A stretch of DNA of 43,953 nt from Deltaproteobacteria bacterium (GCA_019310725.1 JAFDDT010000020.1:1-43953), one strand, 5' to 3'; counted from the first letter of the stretch, positions 18,777-28,163 are shown. Notes: generated by a model from the sequence alone, not told the origin. Made by a program: numbers and translations.

Positions 18777-19991
18777 ATGGAAGATAGAGAGATTGTTATC
18801 GTTTCGGGATGCCGAACTGCTATGACCAACTATGGTAGCCATTTCACAAATGTCCCTTTGTATAGACTTAGTGCTACTGTGATAGAAGAGGCCCTCAAAA
18901 GGGCTGGCTTGCAGCCAGACCACTTGGAATATGTATTTTTCGGACATGTAATGACTGATAGCACCTCGCCCAATGTGGGGAGGTTGTCCCTGCTTCATGC
19001 TGGTGTACCGGTGACTACTCCGGCCACGACACTTGACCACCAGTGTGGCTCCGGTCTCGAGGCCATTAATCACTGCGCGCGCAAGATAAAGCTGAAAGAG
19101 GGTGATATCATGATCGGTGGTGGTGTGGAGATCATGAGCGCCGCTCCCTATATGAACTATGATGTCCGTTGGGGCAAGCGGGCCGGGGATGCTATGTTCA
19201 TCGATTATTTCGGCACCCTCGCTAGGACAGTCTCAACAGACATCTGGGGCAACTTTACTATGGCCAATACCTCTGATCACCTAGCACATAAATACAATAT
19301 TACTCGAGAGGACCAGGATGCCTTTGCCAGTTTGTCGAATCGACGCGCCCTGGCCGCGATCAAGGCTGGTAAATTCAAGGACCAGATCGTTCCTGTAGAG
19401 GTGCCCCAACGTAAAGGGGGCCAGATTATAGTGGATACGGATGAACATCCACGCGATAGCTCCCCTGAGGTTCTCGGCAAACTGCCAGCACCTTTTCCTC
19501 CTGCACTCGGTGTCGAAAAGAGTATGGTGACGGCAGGAAACGCATCAGGGATCAATGATGCTGCTGCTGCTGTGGTCGTAATGAGCCGGGAAAGGGCCGA
19601 TGAATTGGGGATAAAACCGCTGGTAAAGATCAAATCATGGGGGCTGGCAGGCGTCCATCCGAATATCATGGGCTGGGGTCCTGTCCCGGCCACGGAAAAG
19701 GCCCTAAAGGCAGCTGGACTGACCTTTGATGATCTAGATCTCATAGAATTGAATGAAGCCTTTGCAGGGCAGGCGTTAGCGGTAATCAGGCATTGGGGTT
19801 ATGATAGGTACATAGATCGAATTAATGTTAACGGTGGGGCTATCGCCTTGGGGCATCCGGTGGGAGCTACCGGAACGATTATCATGATCAAGTTGATCTA
19901 TGAGATGTTGGATCGTGACGCCCGGTATGGCATGGCCACGATTTGCTGCGGTGGAGGTCTGGGTGTTAGCACCATTGTAGAGAGGGTTTAG
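18777..19991 (+). CDS. Acetyl-CoA acyltransferase (thiolase)
   Basis: 404 aa; LDHQCGSGLEAINHCARKI (active Cys), LIELNEAFAGQALAV, NVNGGAIALGHPVGATG, CCGGGLGVS. Confidence 0.96.
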   Translation: MEDREIVIVSGCRTAMTNYGSHFTNVPLYRLSATVIEEALKRAGLQPDHLEYVFFGHVMTDSTSPNVGRLSLLHAGVPVTTPATTLDHQCGSGLEAINHCARKIKLKEGDIMIGGGVEIMSAAPYMNYDVRWGKRAGDAMFIDYFGTLARTVSTDIWGNFTMANTSDHLAHKYNITREDQDAFASLSNRRALAAIKAGKFKDQIVPVEVPQRKGGQIIVDTDEHPRDSSPEVLGKLPAPFPPALGVEKSMVTAGNASGINDAAAAVVVMSRERADELGIKPLVKIKSWGLAGVHPNIMGWGPVPATEKALKAAGLTFDDLDLIELNEAFAGQALAVIRHWGYDRYIDRINVNGGAIALGHPVGATGTIIMIKLIYEMLDRDARYGMATICCGGGLGVSTIVERV

Positions 19992-20047
19992 TCCTTAGTC
20001 TTAAGATATTATTTGAGCACAACTATTCGTCACGAAGGGTAAAAGAT

Positions 20048-20797
20048 ATGTATAGTTTGACCGGAAAGGTTGCCCTAGTTACAGGGAGCTCCATGGGCCT
20101 CGGCAAGTGCATCGCTCTTTGTTTGGCTAGGGCAGGGGCCTGTGTCATCGTTAATGACCCCGTGGGGGGTCAATTAGCCGAGGAGGTGGTGGCTGAGATT
20201 GAGGCGTTAGGCCAAGAGACAGACTTGGTCGTCTGCGATATCAGGGATGCTGCAAGCGTGTCTAAGATGGTAGAGACGATTTTGGGGCGTTTCAAAAAGG
20301 TAGATATCTTGATTAATAATGCAGGAATATCGATAGACGCCACCACCATCAATTACGAGCCCGGGGCGTGGGACCAGGTAGTCAAGACGAATCTCTCTGG
20401 AGCCTTTTATTGCAGTAAATACTGCCTGCCTTCTATGACTAAACAAAAATGGGGGCGAATTATCAATATCAGTTCCGTGGTAGGACAGATAGGGGTCATA
20501 GGAACCCCCGCTTACACAGCTAGTAAGGCGGGCTTAATTGGGTTTACAAAAACCCTGGCCAAGGAAATGGCTCGAAAGGGTGTTACCGTGAATTGTCTCG
20601 CGTTGGGTTATTTTCAAGGTGGCAGTCTCTTGGATACCATACCGAAAAAGATAGCAGAGCACATACTCAGACAAATCCCAATGGGGAGGTGGGGGCAGCC
20701 CGAGGAGATCTCCAGTGCCATCAACTTCCTTGTTTCAGACTCCGCCTCCTACATTACAGGCCAGACCATAAATATCAACGGCGGCTATTTTATGTAG
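20048..20797 (+). CDS. SDR family oxidoreductase (FabG-like 3-ketoacyl reductase)
   Basis: 249 aa; VTGSSMGLGKCIA, NNAGIS, ISSVVGQIGVIGTPAYTASKAG (YxxxK), SYITGQTININGGYFM. Confidence 0.93.
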   Translation: MYSLTGKVALVTGSSMGLGKCIALCLARAGACVIVNDPVGGQLAEEVVAEIEALGQETDLVVCDIRDAASVSKMVETILGRFKKVDILINNAGISIDATTINYEPGAWDQVVKTNLSGAFYCSKYCLPSMTKQKWGRIINISSVVGQIGVIGTPAYTASKAGLIGFTKTLAKEMARKGVTVNCLALGYFQGGSLLDTIPKKIAEHILRQIPMGRWGQPEEISSAINFLVSDSASYITGQTININGGYFM

Positions 20798-20845
20798 CTA
20801 TGAGAGGAGTTGATTAGATTCCCGTCAGATTTAGGGAGGTAAATA

Positions 20846-21712
20846 ATGAGTGAAGTTAAAAAGGCTGGCGTACTAGGAGCAGGCATGATGGGGGCCGAAA
20901 TCGCACTCTGTTTTGCCATGACAGGTATCGAGGTAGTCATAAAAGATATCACAATGGATCTTGCAAAAAGGGGAATGGAGAGGGCTGAAAAGGCATTGGA
21001 GAGGCTCGTCAAAAAAGGGCAGTTTGATGATAGCAACAAGAAAAAAACCCTCTTGCTTATGCATGCAACAGACAACTATGGTCTCTTCTCGGATGTGGAT
21101 TTTGTTATTGAGGCTGTAGTCGAGGACCTTAAAATCAAAAAAGATGCCTTTGCTGAAGTGGATAAGATTTGTAAGCCCGAATGCCTCTTTGCCACGAACA
21201 CCTCCAGTCTGAGGGTTACCGCCCTGGCAACTGCAGTGAGTGAGCATCGAAGAGGAAAATTCTTGGGAACCCACTTTTTCTCTCCGGTATCCATCATGAG
21301 GCTTGTTGAGGTGATCCCCGGATTAGAGACGACAGAGGAATCAGTGAGGAAGGCTATAGAGGTTTGCCGAACAATCGGCAAGGTACCCATTCGGGTAAAA
21401 GATGTGGCGGGCTTCGCCGTGAACAGGCTACTGCATGCCATGTGGATCGAGGCTGAAAGGTGTGTGGAGGAGGGAGTGGCCACGCCGGAAGACATTGATA
21501 CCGGCTGTAGATTAGGTCTGGGTCACCCCATTGGACCCTTTGCCCTCATGGACATTGTCACCAATAACCTGACCTTGGATATCCAGGAGATCCTGCATAA
21601 GGTCTACGGCCCAAGATTTATGCCGAGACCTATCCTCAGACAGAAGGTAGATGCTGGGCACTTAGGTCGCAGAACCGGCAGGGGTTGGTATGATTATCGA
21701 AACAAGAAATAG
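20846..21712 (+). CDS. 3-hydroxyacyl-CoA dehydrogenase
   Basis: 288 aa; VLGAGMMGAEIALCFAMTG, TNTSSLRVTALA, GTHFFSPVSIMRLVEVIPG, KDVAGFAVNRLL, GLGHPIGPFALMD. Confidence 0.95.
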   Translation: MSEVKKAGVLGAGMMGAEIALCFAMTGIEVVIKDITMDLAKRGMERAEKALERLVKKGQFDDSNKKKTLLLMHATDNYGLFSDVDFVIEAVVEDLKIKKDAFAEVDKICKPECLFATNTSSLRVTALATAVSEHRRGKFLGTHFFSPVSIMRLVEVIPGLETTEESVRKAIEVCRTIGKVPIRVKDVAGFAVNRLLHAMWIEAERCVEEGVATPEDIDTGCRLGLGHPIGPFALMDIVTNNLTLDIQEILHKVYGPRFMPRPILRQKVDAGHLGRRTGRGWYDYRNKK

Positions 21713-21799
21713 GCTAGCATACCGATTTGAATCGATGGGTGCGGGCCTCCTCCAAATCATGATTATTAAAGTGCCACATTCTGAGTGTTAAGTATAGGC

Positions 21800-21985
21800 G
21801 TAACCGTTCACAGGTTCAGGGTTCAACGTTCAGGGTTAAGGAAAAAGAATGCATTGAAGACCCCAAGGTCTCGTTACGCCTGAGGAAGCTGACGCTTTTC
21901 TCGTAAACATACATCCCAAATGCAGTCCGGGGACGAGAATGGAACCTTGAGCCGCTGAACCTTTGAACCCGTGAACGCTTACTTA
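21800..21985. repeat. Interspersed GTTCA-rich inverted repeat element
   Basis: gtaaccgttcacaggttcagggttcaacgttcagggtt (21800-21837) and the reverse complement of 21941-21985 (taagtaagcgttcacgggttcaaaggttcagcggctcaaggttcc) are related; located between two beta-oxidation genes. Confidence 0.65.
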
Positions 21986-22012
21986 TAGACCAAGATCGAG
22001 GAGTTATCCAAA

Positions 22013-22792
22013 ATGGAATACCAAAACATCATTTTTTCTACTAAAGACAATATAGCGTGGATTCGATTCAATCGCCCGGACAAGCTGAATGCCATGAATG
22101 CTCAATTATTAGGGGAGCTTGAAAAGGCAATCATTGAGTGTGAGGGGAATGACGAGGTGACGGTCATAATATTAACCGGCAACGAGAAAGCTTTTATGGC
22201 TGGAGCGGATATTGGTCCTCTCGCCAAAGGAGATGTTAGTACTGGTTATGGGGTGGCGGATTCTACCATGAAGGTACAGGAACGTCTGGCTGATTTGCCG
22301 AAACCAACTATTGCAGCAATTTCAGGTTTTGCTCTCGGTGGTGGCCTTGAAATTGCCCTTTGCTGCGATTTTCGCTTGGCCGCAGAAAATGCTGTTTTTG
22401 GGTTACCAGAAATAACATTGGGAATCATTCCTGGTGGAGGAGGTACCCAGCGTCTGCCCCGTTTAGTAGGACTGGGCCCTGCAACGGAAATGCTCATGTT
22501 AGGTATCACCATTAAGGCTAATCGGGCCCTATCCATAGGCTTGGTTAAAGAGATAGTCGCTCTAGATCAGTTGGAAGCCAAAGCTGAGGAGTTGGCCAAA
22601 CAACTCGCCAAGGTGCCGGCTTGTGCCATGAGGGCCTGCAAAACGGCCATGAGGGCTGGCCTTAACACCGGCCTCAAGGAAGGGCTGAATATTGAAAAGA
22701 TTGCCTTTTCCATGCTTTTCGGTACCCTTGACCAGAAGGAAGGCATGGCAGCTTTCATGGAAAAACGGAATCCAAAGTTCTTAGGAAAATAG
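22013..22792 (+). CDS. Enoyl-CoA hydratase/isomerase family protein
   Basis: 259 aa; FNRPDKLNAMNAQLL, AFMAGADI, ISGFALGGGLEIALCCDFRLAAENAVFGLPEITLGIIPGGGGTQRLPRLVG. Confidence 0.95.
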   Translation: MEYQNIIFSTKDNIAWIRFNRPDKLNAMNAQLLGELEKAIIECEGNDEVTVIILTGNEKAFMAGADIGPLAKGDVSTGYGVADSTMKVQERLADLPKPTIAAISGFALGGGLEIALCCDFRLAAENAVFGLPEITLGIIPGGGGTQRLPRLVGLGPATEMLMLGITIKANRALSIGLVKEIVALDQLEAKAEELAKQLAKVPACAMRACKTAMRAGLNTGLKEGLNIEKIAFSMLFGTLDQKEGMAAFMEKRNPKFLGK

Positions 22793-22833
22793 GCCCGGGT
22801 TTAAGGAAGCAATAACTCTCAGGTGAAGCAGAA

Positions 22834-23640
22834 ATGAAGATTTTATGGCAAGACATTTTTACCACCCAAATCCCATTCACCGAAAAATCGGATGTATTGT
22901 GGAATGCATTAGCCCGCTTAGCTAACCAAGTAAAATCTAAGGAAACTGAAATAGACTTTGCATGGCTGAAAAGGAGTTCGGAACTCAACTGGTACCCTTA
23001 TCTGGAAATGATAAATGATCTGGAGATAGCAGGCCAGATAGTCAAGGCGGAACAAAATGGTTATGATGCTGTGATCATAGGTTGTTATTGTGATCCGGGC
23101 TTAAGAGAGGCTCGGGGTCTGGTAGATATACCGGTCATTGGTCTCTCTGAGTCATCCATGTCAGTTGCGCAGATGATTGCAGGGCGTTTTGCTGTGGTTA
23201 CGGTCTGGGAATCATATGTGCCGATTATGGAAAAAAACCTCCGCCTTTATGGATGGGAAAGTCGAGCTATTGCAAACCGCCCTATCCGCTATTTCAATAT
23301 GGACTGGACAAGATTTATTGGTGCTATCCAGGGTGACAGTGAGGCGCTTATGGCCGATTTTGAGCAGGTAGCACTTTCATGCATTGAGGATGGTGCTGAC
23401 GTTATCATTGTGGGATGCGGTTACCTGGGGCCAGTCTTGACATTGCTGAATTACCGAGTGGTGGGAGATACCAAAGTGCCAGTAATAGATTGTGGTGCAG
23501 TTGGCATTGCAACCGCTGAATGTATGGCAGAGCTCTATAGGAAGACGGGACTGTCACCCAGCAGATACAAAACCAGTCCCTACCCTCGTCCTCCTGCTTC
23601 TCAGTTAGGCGCTATTCGTAAACGTTTCGGATTCGATTAA
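22834..23640 (+). CDS. Aspartate/glutamate/hydantoin racemase superfamily protein
   Basis: 268 aa; VIIGCYCDPGLREARGLVDIPVIGLSESSMSVAQM and DVIIVGCGYLGP, giving the two Cys positions expected for the family. Confidence 0.8.
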   Translation: MKILWQDIFTTQIPFTEKSDVLWNALARLANQVKSKETEIDFAWLKRSSELNWYPYLEMINDLEIAGQIVKAEQNGYDAVIIGCYCDPGLREARGLVDIPVIGLSESSMSVAQMIAGRFAVVTVWESYVPIMEKNLRLYGWESRAIANRPIRYFNMDWTRFIGAIQGDSEALMADFEQVALSCIEDGADVIIVGCGYLGPVLTLLNYRVVGDTKVPVIDCGAVGIATAECMAELYRKTGLSPSRYKTSPYPRPPASQLGAIRKRFGFD

Positions 23641-23756
23641 TGTGAATATAACAACAAGGAAAACAGCTGATTAGCAGGAAATGTTGCTCAACTCTGAGAT
23701 GGTTCAGTGAAGACTAGCGGCTGTTACAGACAAAGGATTGAAGAAGGCCAATAGAG

Positions 23757-24536
23757 ATGAGAATCCAAGAACTCTTTAGCCTTAAAGAAAGGATAGCAAT
23801 AGTAACAGGTGGAGCCCGAGGTATAGGAAAATTCATTGCCACAGGGCTGGCAGAGGCAGGTGCAGACGTTGTTTTGGCGTCTCGAAAGATTAACAACTGT
23901 ATCGAGGCGGCAAAAGAGATCGAGGCCCTTGGAGTGAAAGCACTGCCCGTGCAATGTGATCTGGAGAAGCTAGAAGACATCGATAATCTGGTAAAAACAG
24001 CAATGGGGTCATTTGGCAGGATTGATATCCTGGTCAACAATGCGGGACTGACCTGGGGCGCACCTACGCTGGAATATCCCTTGGATAGGTGGGAGAAAGT
24101 GATAAATGTAAATTTGAGAGCCGTATTCCTTCTCTGCAAGAATGCAGCCAATGTCATGGTGAAACAAAACAAGGGAAAAATAATCAATATCACCTCAGTA
24201 TTGAGTTTTCGGGGTGCGACCGAGGAAATGAATCCAGCAGTGGCATATAATGCATCAAAGGGTGGTATCAGCGCCCTTACATTAGATCTCGCAGTGAAAT
24301 TGGCTAGATACAACATTAATGTCAATGCGATTGCTCCAGGATATTTTGACACAGATCTGATCAGGTATACAAAAGGAGACAAGGAATTTTTTGCAAAATT
24401 CATCAATAAAATACCTATGGCAAGACTTGGAGCAGATGATGACATAAAAGGTGCCGCAGTCTTCTTGGCGTCGGAGGCATCCAATTATGTAACTGGCCAC
24501 ATTCTATCCGTGGACGGTGGATATCTATCGTGGTAA
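23757..24536 (+). CDS. SDR family oxidoreductase
   Basis: 259 aa; VTGGARGIGKFIATGLAEAGA, NNAGLTWG, YNASKGG, NYVTGHILSVDGGYLSW. Confidence 0.93.
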   Translation: MRIQELFSLKERIAIVTGGARGIGKFIATGLAEAGADVVLASRKINNCIEAAKEIEALGVKALPVQCDLEKLEDIDNLVKTAMGSFGRIDILVNNAGLTWGAPTLEYPLDRWEKVINVNLRAVFLLCKNAANVMVKQNKGKIINITSVLSFRGATEEMNPAVAYNASKGGISALTLDLAVKLARYNINVNAIAPGYFDTDLIRYTKGDKEFFAKFINKIPMARLGADDDIKGAAVFLASEASNYVTGHILSVDGGYLSW

Positions 24537-24651
24537 AGGGACGCTCTGTTCAATTAAATGATTCGCCCTTTGCATTATAACAGTCTTGGGTTATCAGACA
24601 GAATCCAGACTTGACTGGCATAGGACGAACAAAACGGAGAGGCGGTTCTCA

Positions 24652-25044
24652 ATGATCAAAAAAATCAGTCACATTGGTCTGGCTGTGCGCAATCTGAAGG
24701 AAGCCAGCGCCTTCTTCCAGGAAAACTTCGGCCTGCCCTTTACAGACCAGGAAAATTTTGGTGAATTGATCTTCTCATTCATTCCAATGGAGGGGACCAG
24801 CCTGGAACTGCTCCAATCCACGGAATCCGACGGCCAGATTGCCAAATTTATCCAAAACAGGGGGCAGGGCGTTCACCACATCTCTTTTGAGGTGGATGAT
24901 ATTCAAGCCGAACTGGGCCGTCTGAAGACTAAAGGAATCAAACTGATTAATGAAAAACCCTATCTCAATGCCCACAATCAGCTTGTGGCATTCATCCACC
25001 CTAAAAGCACCTTTGGGGTCTTAATCGAGTTGATCCAGACCTGA
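24652..25044 (+). CDS. mce: Methylmalonyl-CoA epimerase (VOC family)
   Basis: Start at MIKKISHIGLAVRNL (24652); GTSLELLQSTESDGQIAKFIQNRGQGVHHISFEVDDIQ, FIHPKSTFGVLIEL. Confidence 0.93.
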   Translation: MIKKISHIGLAVRNLKEASAFFQENFGLPFTDQENFGELIFSFIPMEGTSLELLQSTESDGQIAKFIQNRGQGVHHISFEVDDIQAELGRLKTKGIKLINEKPYLNAHNQLVAFIHPKSTFGVLIELIQT

Positions 25045-25124
25045 CAAGAGTAGAATGCACCCCGCCCTCGAGCCCAAAACATTCATGCAAGGTTTTCATC
25101 TCCGGGAAAAGGAGGAACAGGACC

Positions 25125-26690
25125 ATGCCTTATGAAAAAACCTGGGAAAAAGAGCTTGCCAAGCTTCAGACCAAAGAGGCCGAAGCCCTGCGGGGCGGCG
25201 GAGAAAAACGCCTTCAAAAACAACGTGACATGGGGAAAATGACGGCCCGGGAGCGGATCGACTACATCATGGATCCGGGTAGTTTCGTGGAACTGAACAT
25301 GCTCGCAGAGCATCAGTGCCGGGATTTCGATATGGACAAAAAAAAGTTTCTTGGCGATGGTGTTGTCACCGGACACGGAACGATCAACGGACGAGCAGTT
25401 TTTATCTATTCAGAAGATGCCACCGTCCTTGGTGGTTCCACCGGAAAAACCCATGGCGCGAAGATCCATTATATCTTGAGACTCGCCAGGGAAGATATGG
25501 TTCCAGTGATCTGTCTGAACGACTCTGCCGGAGCCCGCATCCATGAAGGCATGGACAACGTCTATGGAGTTACAGGCATGTTTTACCAGAATACCCTCAA
25601 CTCGGGGATTGTCCCCCAGATTGCTGCGATCATGGGCGATTGCACTGGAGGGGCCGTCTACTCGGCCGCTTTGTGTGATTTTATTATTCAGGTGGAAAAA
25701 ACCGCCCATGCCTTTATCACAGGGCCAGCGGTTATCAAAGAAGTAACCAGAGAAGAGGTCTCTTTTGAGGAGTTGGGGGGCGCCAAGGTCCATAGTACAA
25801 AATCCGGGGTGAGCCACCTAATCGCCAAAGATGACAAGGAGTGTTTGGATACCATAAAGCGTCTCCTGGGTTTTTTGCCCCAAAACAACCGGGAAAAGCC
25901 GGCAACAAAGGAATGCACTGATCCTCTGGACAGGGAAACGCCTGAACTGATCGATATGGTGCCCATCCAGATGCATAAGACATACGATATGCGAGAGGTC
26001 ATCAAAGCAGTGGTTGATGACGGAGAGTTTTTTGAGATCCACCCTGATTTTGCGCAAAATTTGTTGGTTGGCTTTGCCCGCATGGGGGGTCACGTCGTCG
26101 GTTTTGTGGGCAACAACCCTCGCTTTCTTGGCGGCTGTCTCGATATAGATTCCTCAGACAAGGGCTCACGATTCATCCGAACCTGCGACATCTTTAACAT
26201 TCCATTGATCACCATGGTGGATGTGCCGGGTTTTTTGCCCGGCATCCGCCAAGAGCATGGCGGCATTATCCGACATGGCGCAAAGATGCTCTATGCCTGG
26301 GCCGAAGCCACTGTTCCAAAGATCTCCATGGTCCTGAGGAAGATGTATGGCGGGGCGATTCCTGCAATGGGTGTCCACCAGATCGGGTTTGACCAGGTTT
26401 TTGCATGGCCGTCAGCAGAGATGCAAATGATCGGGGCAGAACCCTCGGTAAAAATTCTCTATCGGAGGGAACTGGCTGCTGCCGAAGATCCGCAGGCCTT
26501 TTTTGATAAGAAGATTGAGGAGTACCAGGATCTCTACCTGACACCCTACCACTCGGCGTCTCGATCGGTCATCGACGGCGTCATCCATCCTAGGGATACG
26601 CGAAAACAGCTTATTTCGGCGTTGGGCATATTGGAAAATAAGGATGAACCGCCAAGACCCTACAGAAAACACGGGAATATACCTCTTTAA
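25125..26690 (+). CDS. Methylmalonyl/propionyl-CoA carboxyltransferase-type subunit
   Basis: 521 aa; MGKMTARERIDYIMDPGSFVELNMLAEHQC, YSEDATVLGGSTGKTHGAKI, LNDSAGARIHEG, MVDVPGFLPGIRQEHGGIIRHGAKMLYAWAEATVPKISMVLRKMYGG, HGNIPL. Confidence 0.93.
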   Translation: MPYEKTWEKELAKLQTKEAEALRGGGEKRLQKQRDMGKMTARERIDYIMDPGSFVELNMLAEHQCRDFDMDKKKFLGDGVVTGHGTINGRAVFIYSEDATVLGGSTGKTHGAKIHYILRLAREDMVPVICLNDSAGARIHEGMDNVYGVTGMFYQNTLNSGIVPQIAAIMGDCTGGAVYSAALCDFIIQVEKTAHAFITGPAVIKEVTREEVSFEELGGAKVHSTKSGVSHLIAKDDKECLDTIKRLLGFLPQNNREKPATKECTDPLDRETPELIDMVPIQMHKTYDMREVIKAVVDDGEFFEIHPDFAQNLLVGFARMGGHVVGFVGNNPRFLGGCLDIDSSDKGSRFIRTCDIFNIPLITMVDVPGFLPGIRQEHGGIIRHGAKMLYAWAEATVPKISMVLRKMYGGAIPAMGVHQIGFDQVFAWPSAEMQMIGAEPSVKILYRRELAAAEDPQAFFDKKIEEYQDLYLTPYHSASRSVIDGVIHPRDTRKQLISALGILENKDEPPRPYRKHGNIPL

Positions 26691-26739
26691 TTGATCGTGG
26701 CCTGTCACCCTTTAAGAGAAAAGGCATAGGGAGGATAAT

Positions 26740-27042
26740 GTGCACAAAAATATCGTCATCGTGAGTGCTGTTCGAACACCATTCGGTCGTTACTGCGGCT
26801 CGCTAAGGGAATATGATTACTTTGACCTGGGAGCATTACCCATGAAAGAGGTCTTGGCCCGTGTCAATGTACCGGGAGACAAGGTTGATGAGGTCTTTTG
26901 GGGCGTTGGGATTTGCTGTGAAGTACGTCAGGAGTACCGATCTGCGGGTACTTATCATTTTGCATGCACCGCTGACATTGCCTTTTGTGTAGAAGCAAGA
27001 ATCGTGCTCGGAGGTAATTTGCTGCGGGCGTTTGGAAACTGA
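26740..27042 (+). pseudogene. Truncated thiolase N-terminus
   Basis: GTG start; MHKNIVIVSAVRTPFGRYCGSLREYDYFDLGALPMKEVLARVNVPGDKVDEVFWGVG is thiolase-like; the remaining ~43 aa are not recognisable, and no active-site Cys block or C-terminal half follows. Confidence 0.75.
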
Positions 27043-27075
27043 AACGAGACGTCTTTTCCATAGGCAATTAAGGTT

Positions 27076-28047
27076 ATGGCTGCGAAAGATCAGATAATGT
27101 TATACCTTGAAGAGAGAAAAGGGGACTGGGTTTCTGGGGAATCGTTAACCAGGATACTGGCGGTTAGCCGATCAACCATTGGCAAACATATCTCTCAACT
27201 TAAAAGTGATGGCTATCCAATAGAATCCTCTCCAAAAAAGGGATATCTTCTACAAAAGACTTCGGACCTGCTGACACGACGTGAAATTCGAGACGGTCTG
27301 GAGACTAAGGTGCTGGGCAAGAGAGATATTGTGTGTTTCACCGAAGCAGATTCCACCAATACCAGGGCAAAAGATCTGGCAACCAGGGGCGCACCGGAGG
27401 GGGCCCTGGTTCTCTCTGAAAAGCAGACAAGTGGAAGGGGCACGAAAGCAAGAAACTGGTTTTCTCCCCCTCGGGATGGAATCTACCTTTCTCTTATTCT
27501 AAGGCCTGCTATTCCCCCTCGGGAGGCACCAGTGATAACGCTCTTGACTGCGGTAGCAGTGGCTGAGGCCCTCCTTTCCCTCACCAGGCTAAAAATCGCT
27601 ATAAAATGGCCCAATGATATCCTTGTCAGCGGGAAAAAGCTGGCCGGTATTCTTACAGAAATGACTACTCAAGGGGACAGTATAGACTATATCGTGGTAG
27701 GCTTGGGCCTGAATGTTAACACGCCACGGTTCCCTGATTATATCAGAGACAAGGCCACCTCTATTCTTATTGAGACAGGAAAGCGGTTTTCACGGGTTAA
27801 GGTAATCAGGGAATATCTAAAATGGTATGAAGCATATTATGAGGTATTCAAGAATATCGGGTTTGAGCCTGTCAGGAAGCGGTGGAGGAAGCTTACCAAT
27901 ATGATTGGGCAACAGATTACTGTAGAGATGATTGATAAAAGATACAGTGGAGAGGTGCAGGATATTGACAAAGATGGTGCGTTAATCATCACGGACGGAA
28001 CCGGGGAATCTCACAGGATAATTTTTGGAGACGTGACTGTGATCTAA
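27076..28047 (+). CDS. birA: Bifunctional biotin--[acetyl-CoA-carboxylase] ligase / biotin operon repressor
   Basis: 323 aa; N-terminal HTH (SGESLTRILAVSRSTIGKHISQLKSDGYPIESSPKKGYLLQ), ligase motifs EKQTSGRGTKARNWFSPP, IKWPNDILVSGKKLAGILTE, VVGLGLNVN. Confidence 0.94.
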   Translation: MAAKDQIMLYLEERKGDWVSGESLTRILAVSRSTIGKHISQLKSDGYPIESSPKKGYLLQKTSDLLTRREIRDGLETKVLGKRDIVCFTEADSTNTRAKDLATRGAPEGALVLSEKQTSGRGTKARNWFSPPRDGIYLSLILRPAIPPREAPVITLLTAVAVAEALLSLTRLKIAIKWPNDILVSGKKLAGILTEMTTQGDSIDYIVVGLGLNVNTPRFPDYIRDKATSILIETGKRFSRVKVIREYLKWYEAYYEVFKNIGFEPVRKRWRKLTNMIGQQITVEMIDKRYSGEVQDIDKDGALIITDGTGESHRIIFGDVTVI

Positions 28048-28096
28048 TTAGCCGTCTATATAGAGCAAGATCTTAAGCCCGCTAACCGGGATATCA

Positions 28097-28163
28097 AGCC
28101 TGCCCTGGCGCGATAGCTACGGAAAATTCTCAGGCTCTTGAAAGCCAGCCTGCCCTGGCGCGA
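28097..28163. repeat. Short direct repeat agcctgccctggcgcga
   Basis: Identical 17-mers at 28097-28113 and 28147-28163, exactly 50 bp apart. Confidence 0.7.

Noticed and set aside
23714-24484. 256-aa minus-strand ORF opposite an SDR gene
   Set aside because: Antisense frame of a convincing SDR with intact motifs.
28097-28163. CRISPR-like repeat
   Set aside because: Only two copies of a 17-mer, no further units, no cas genes.
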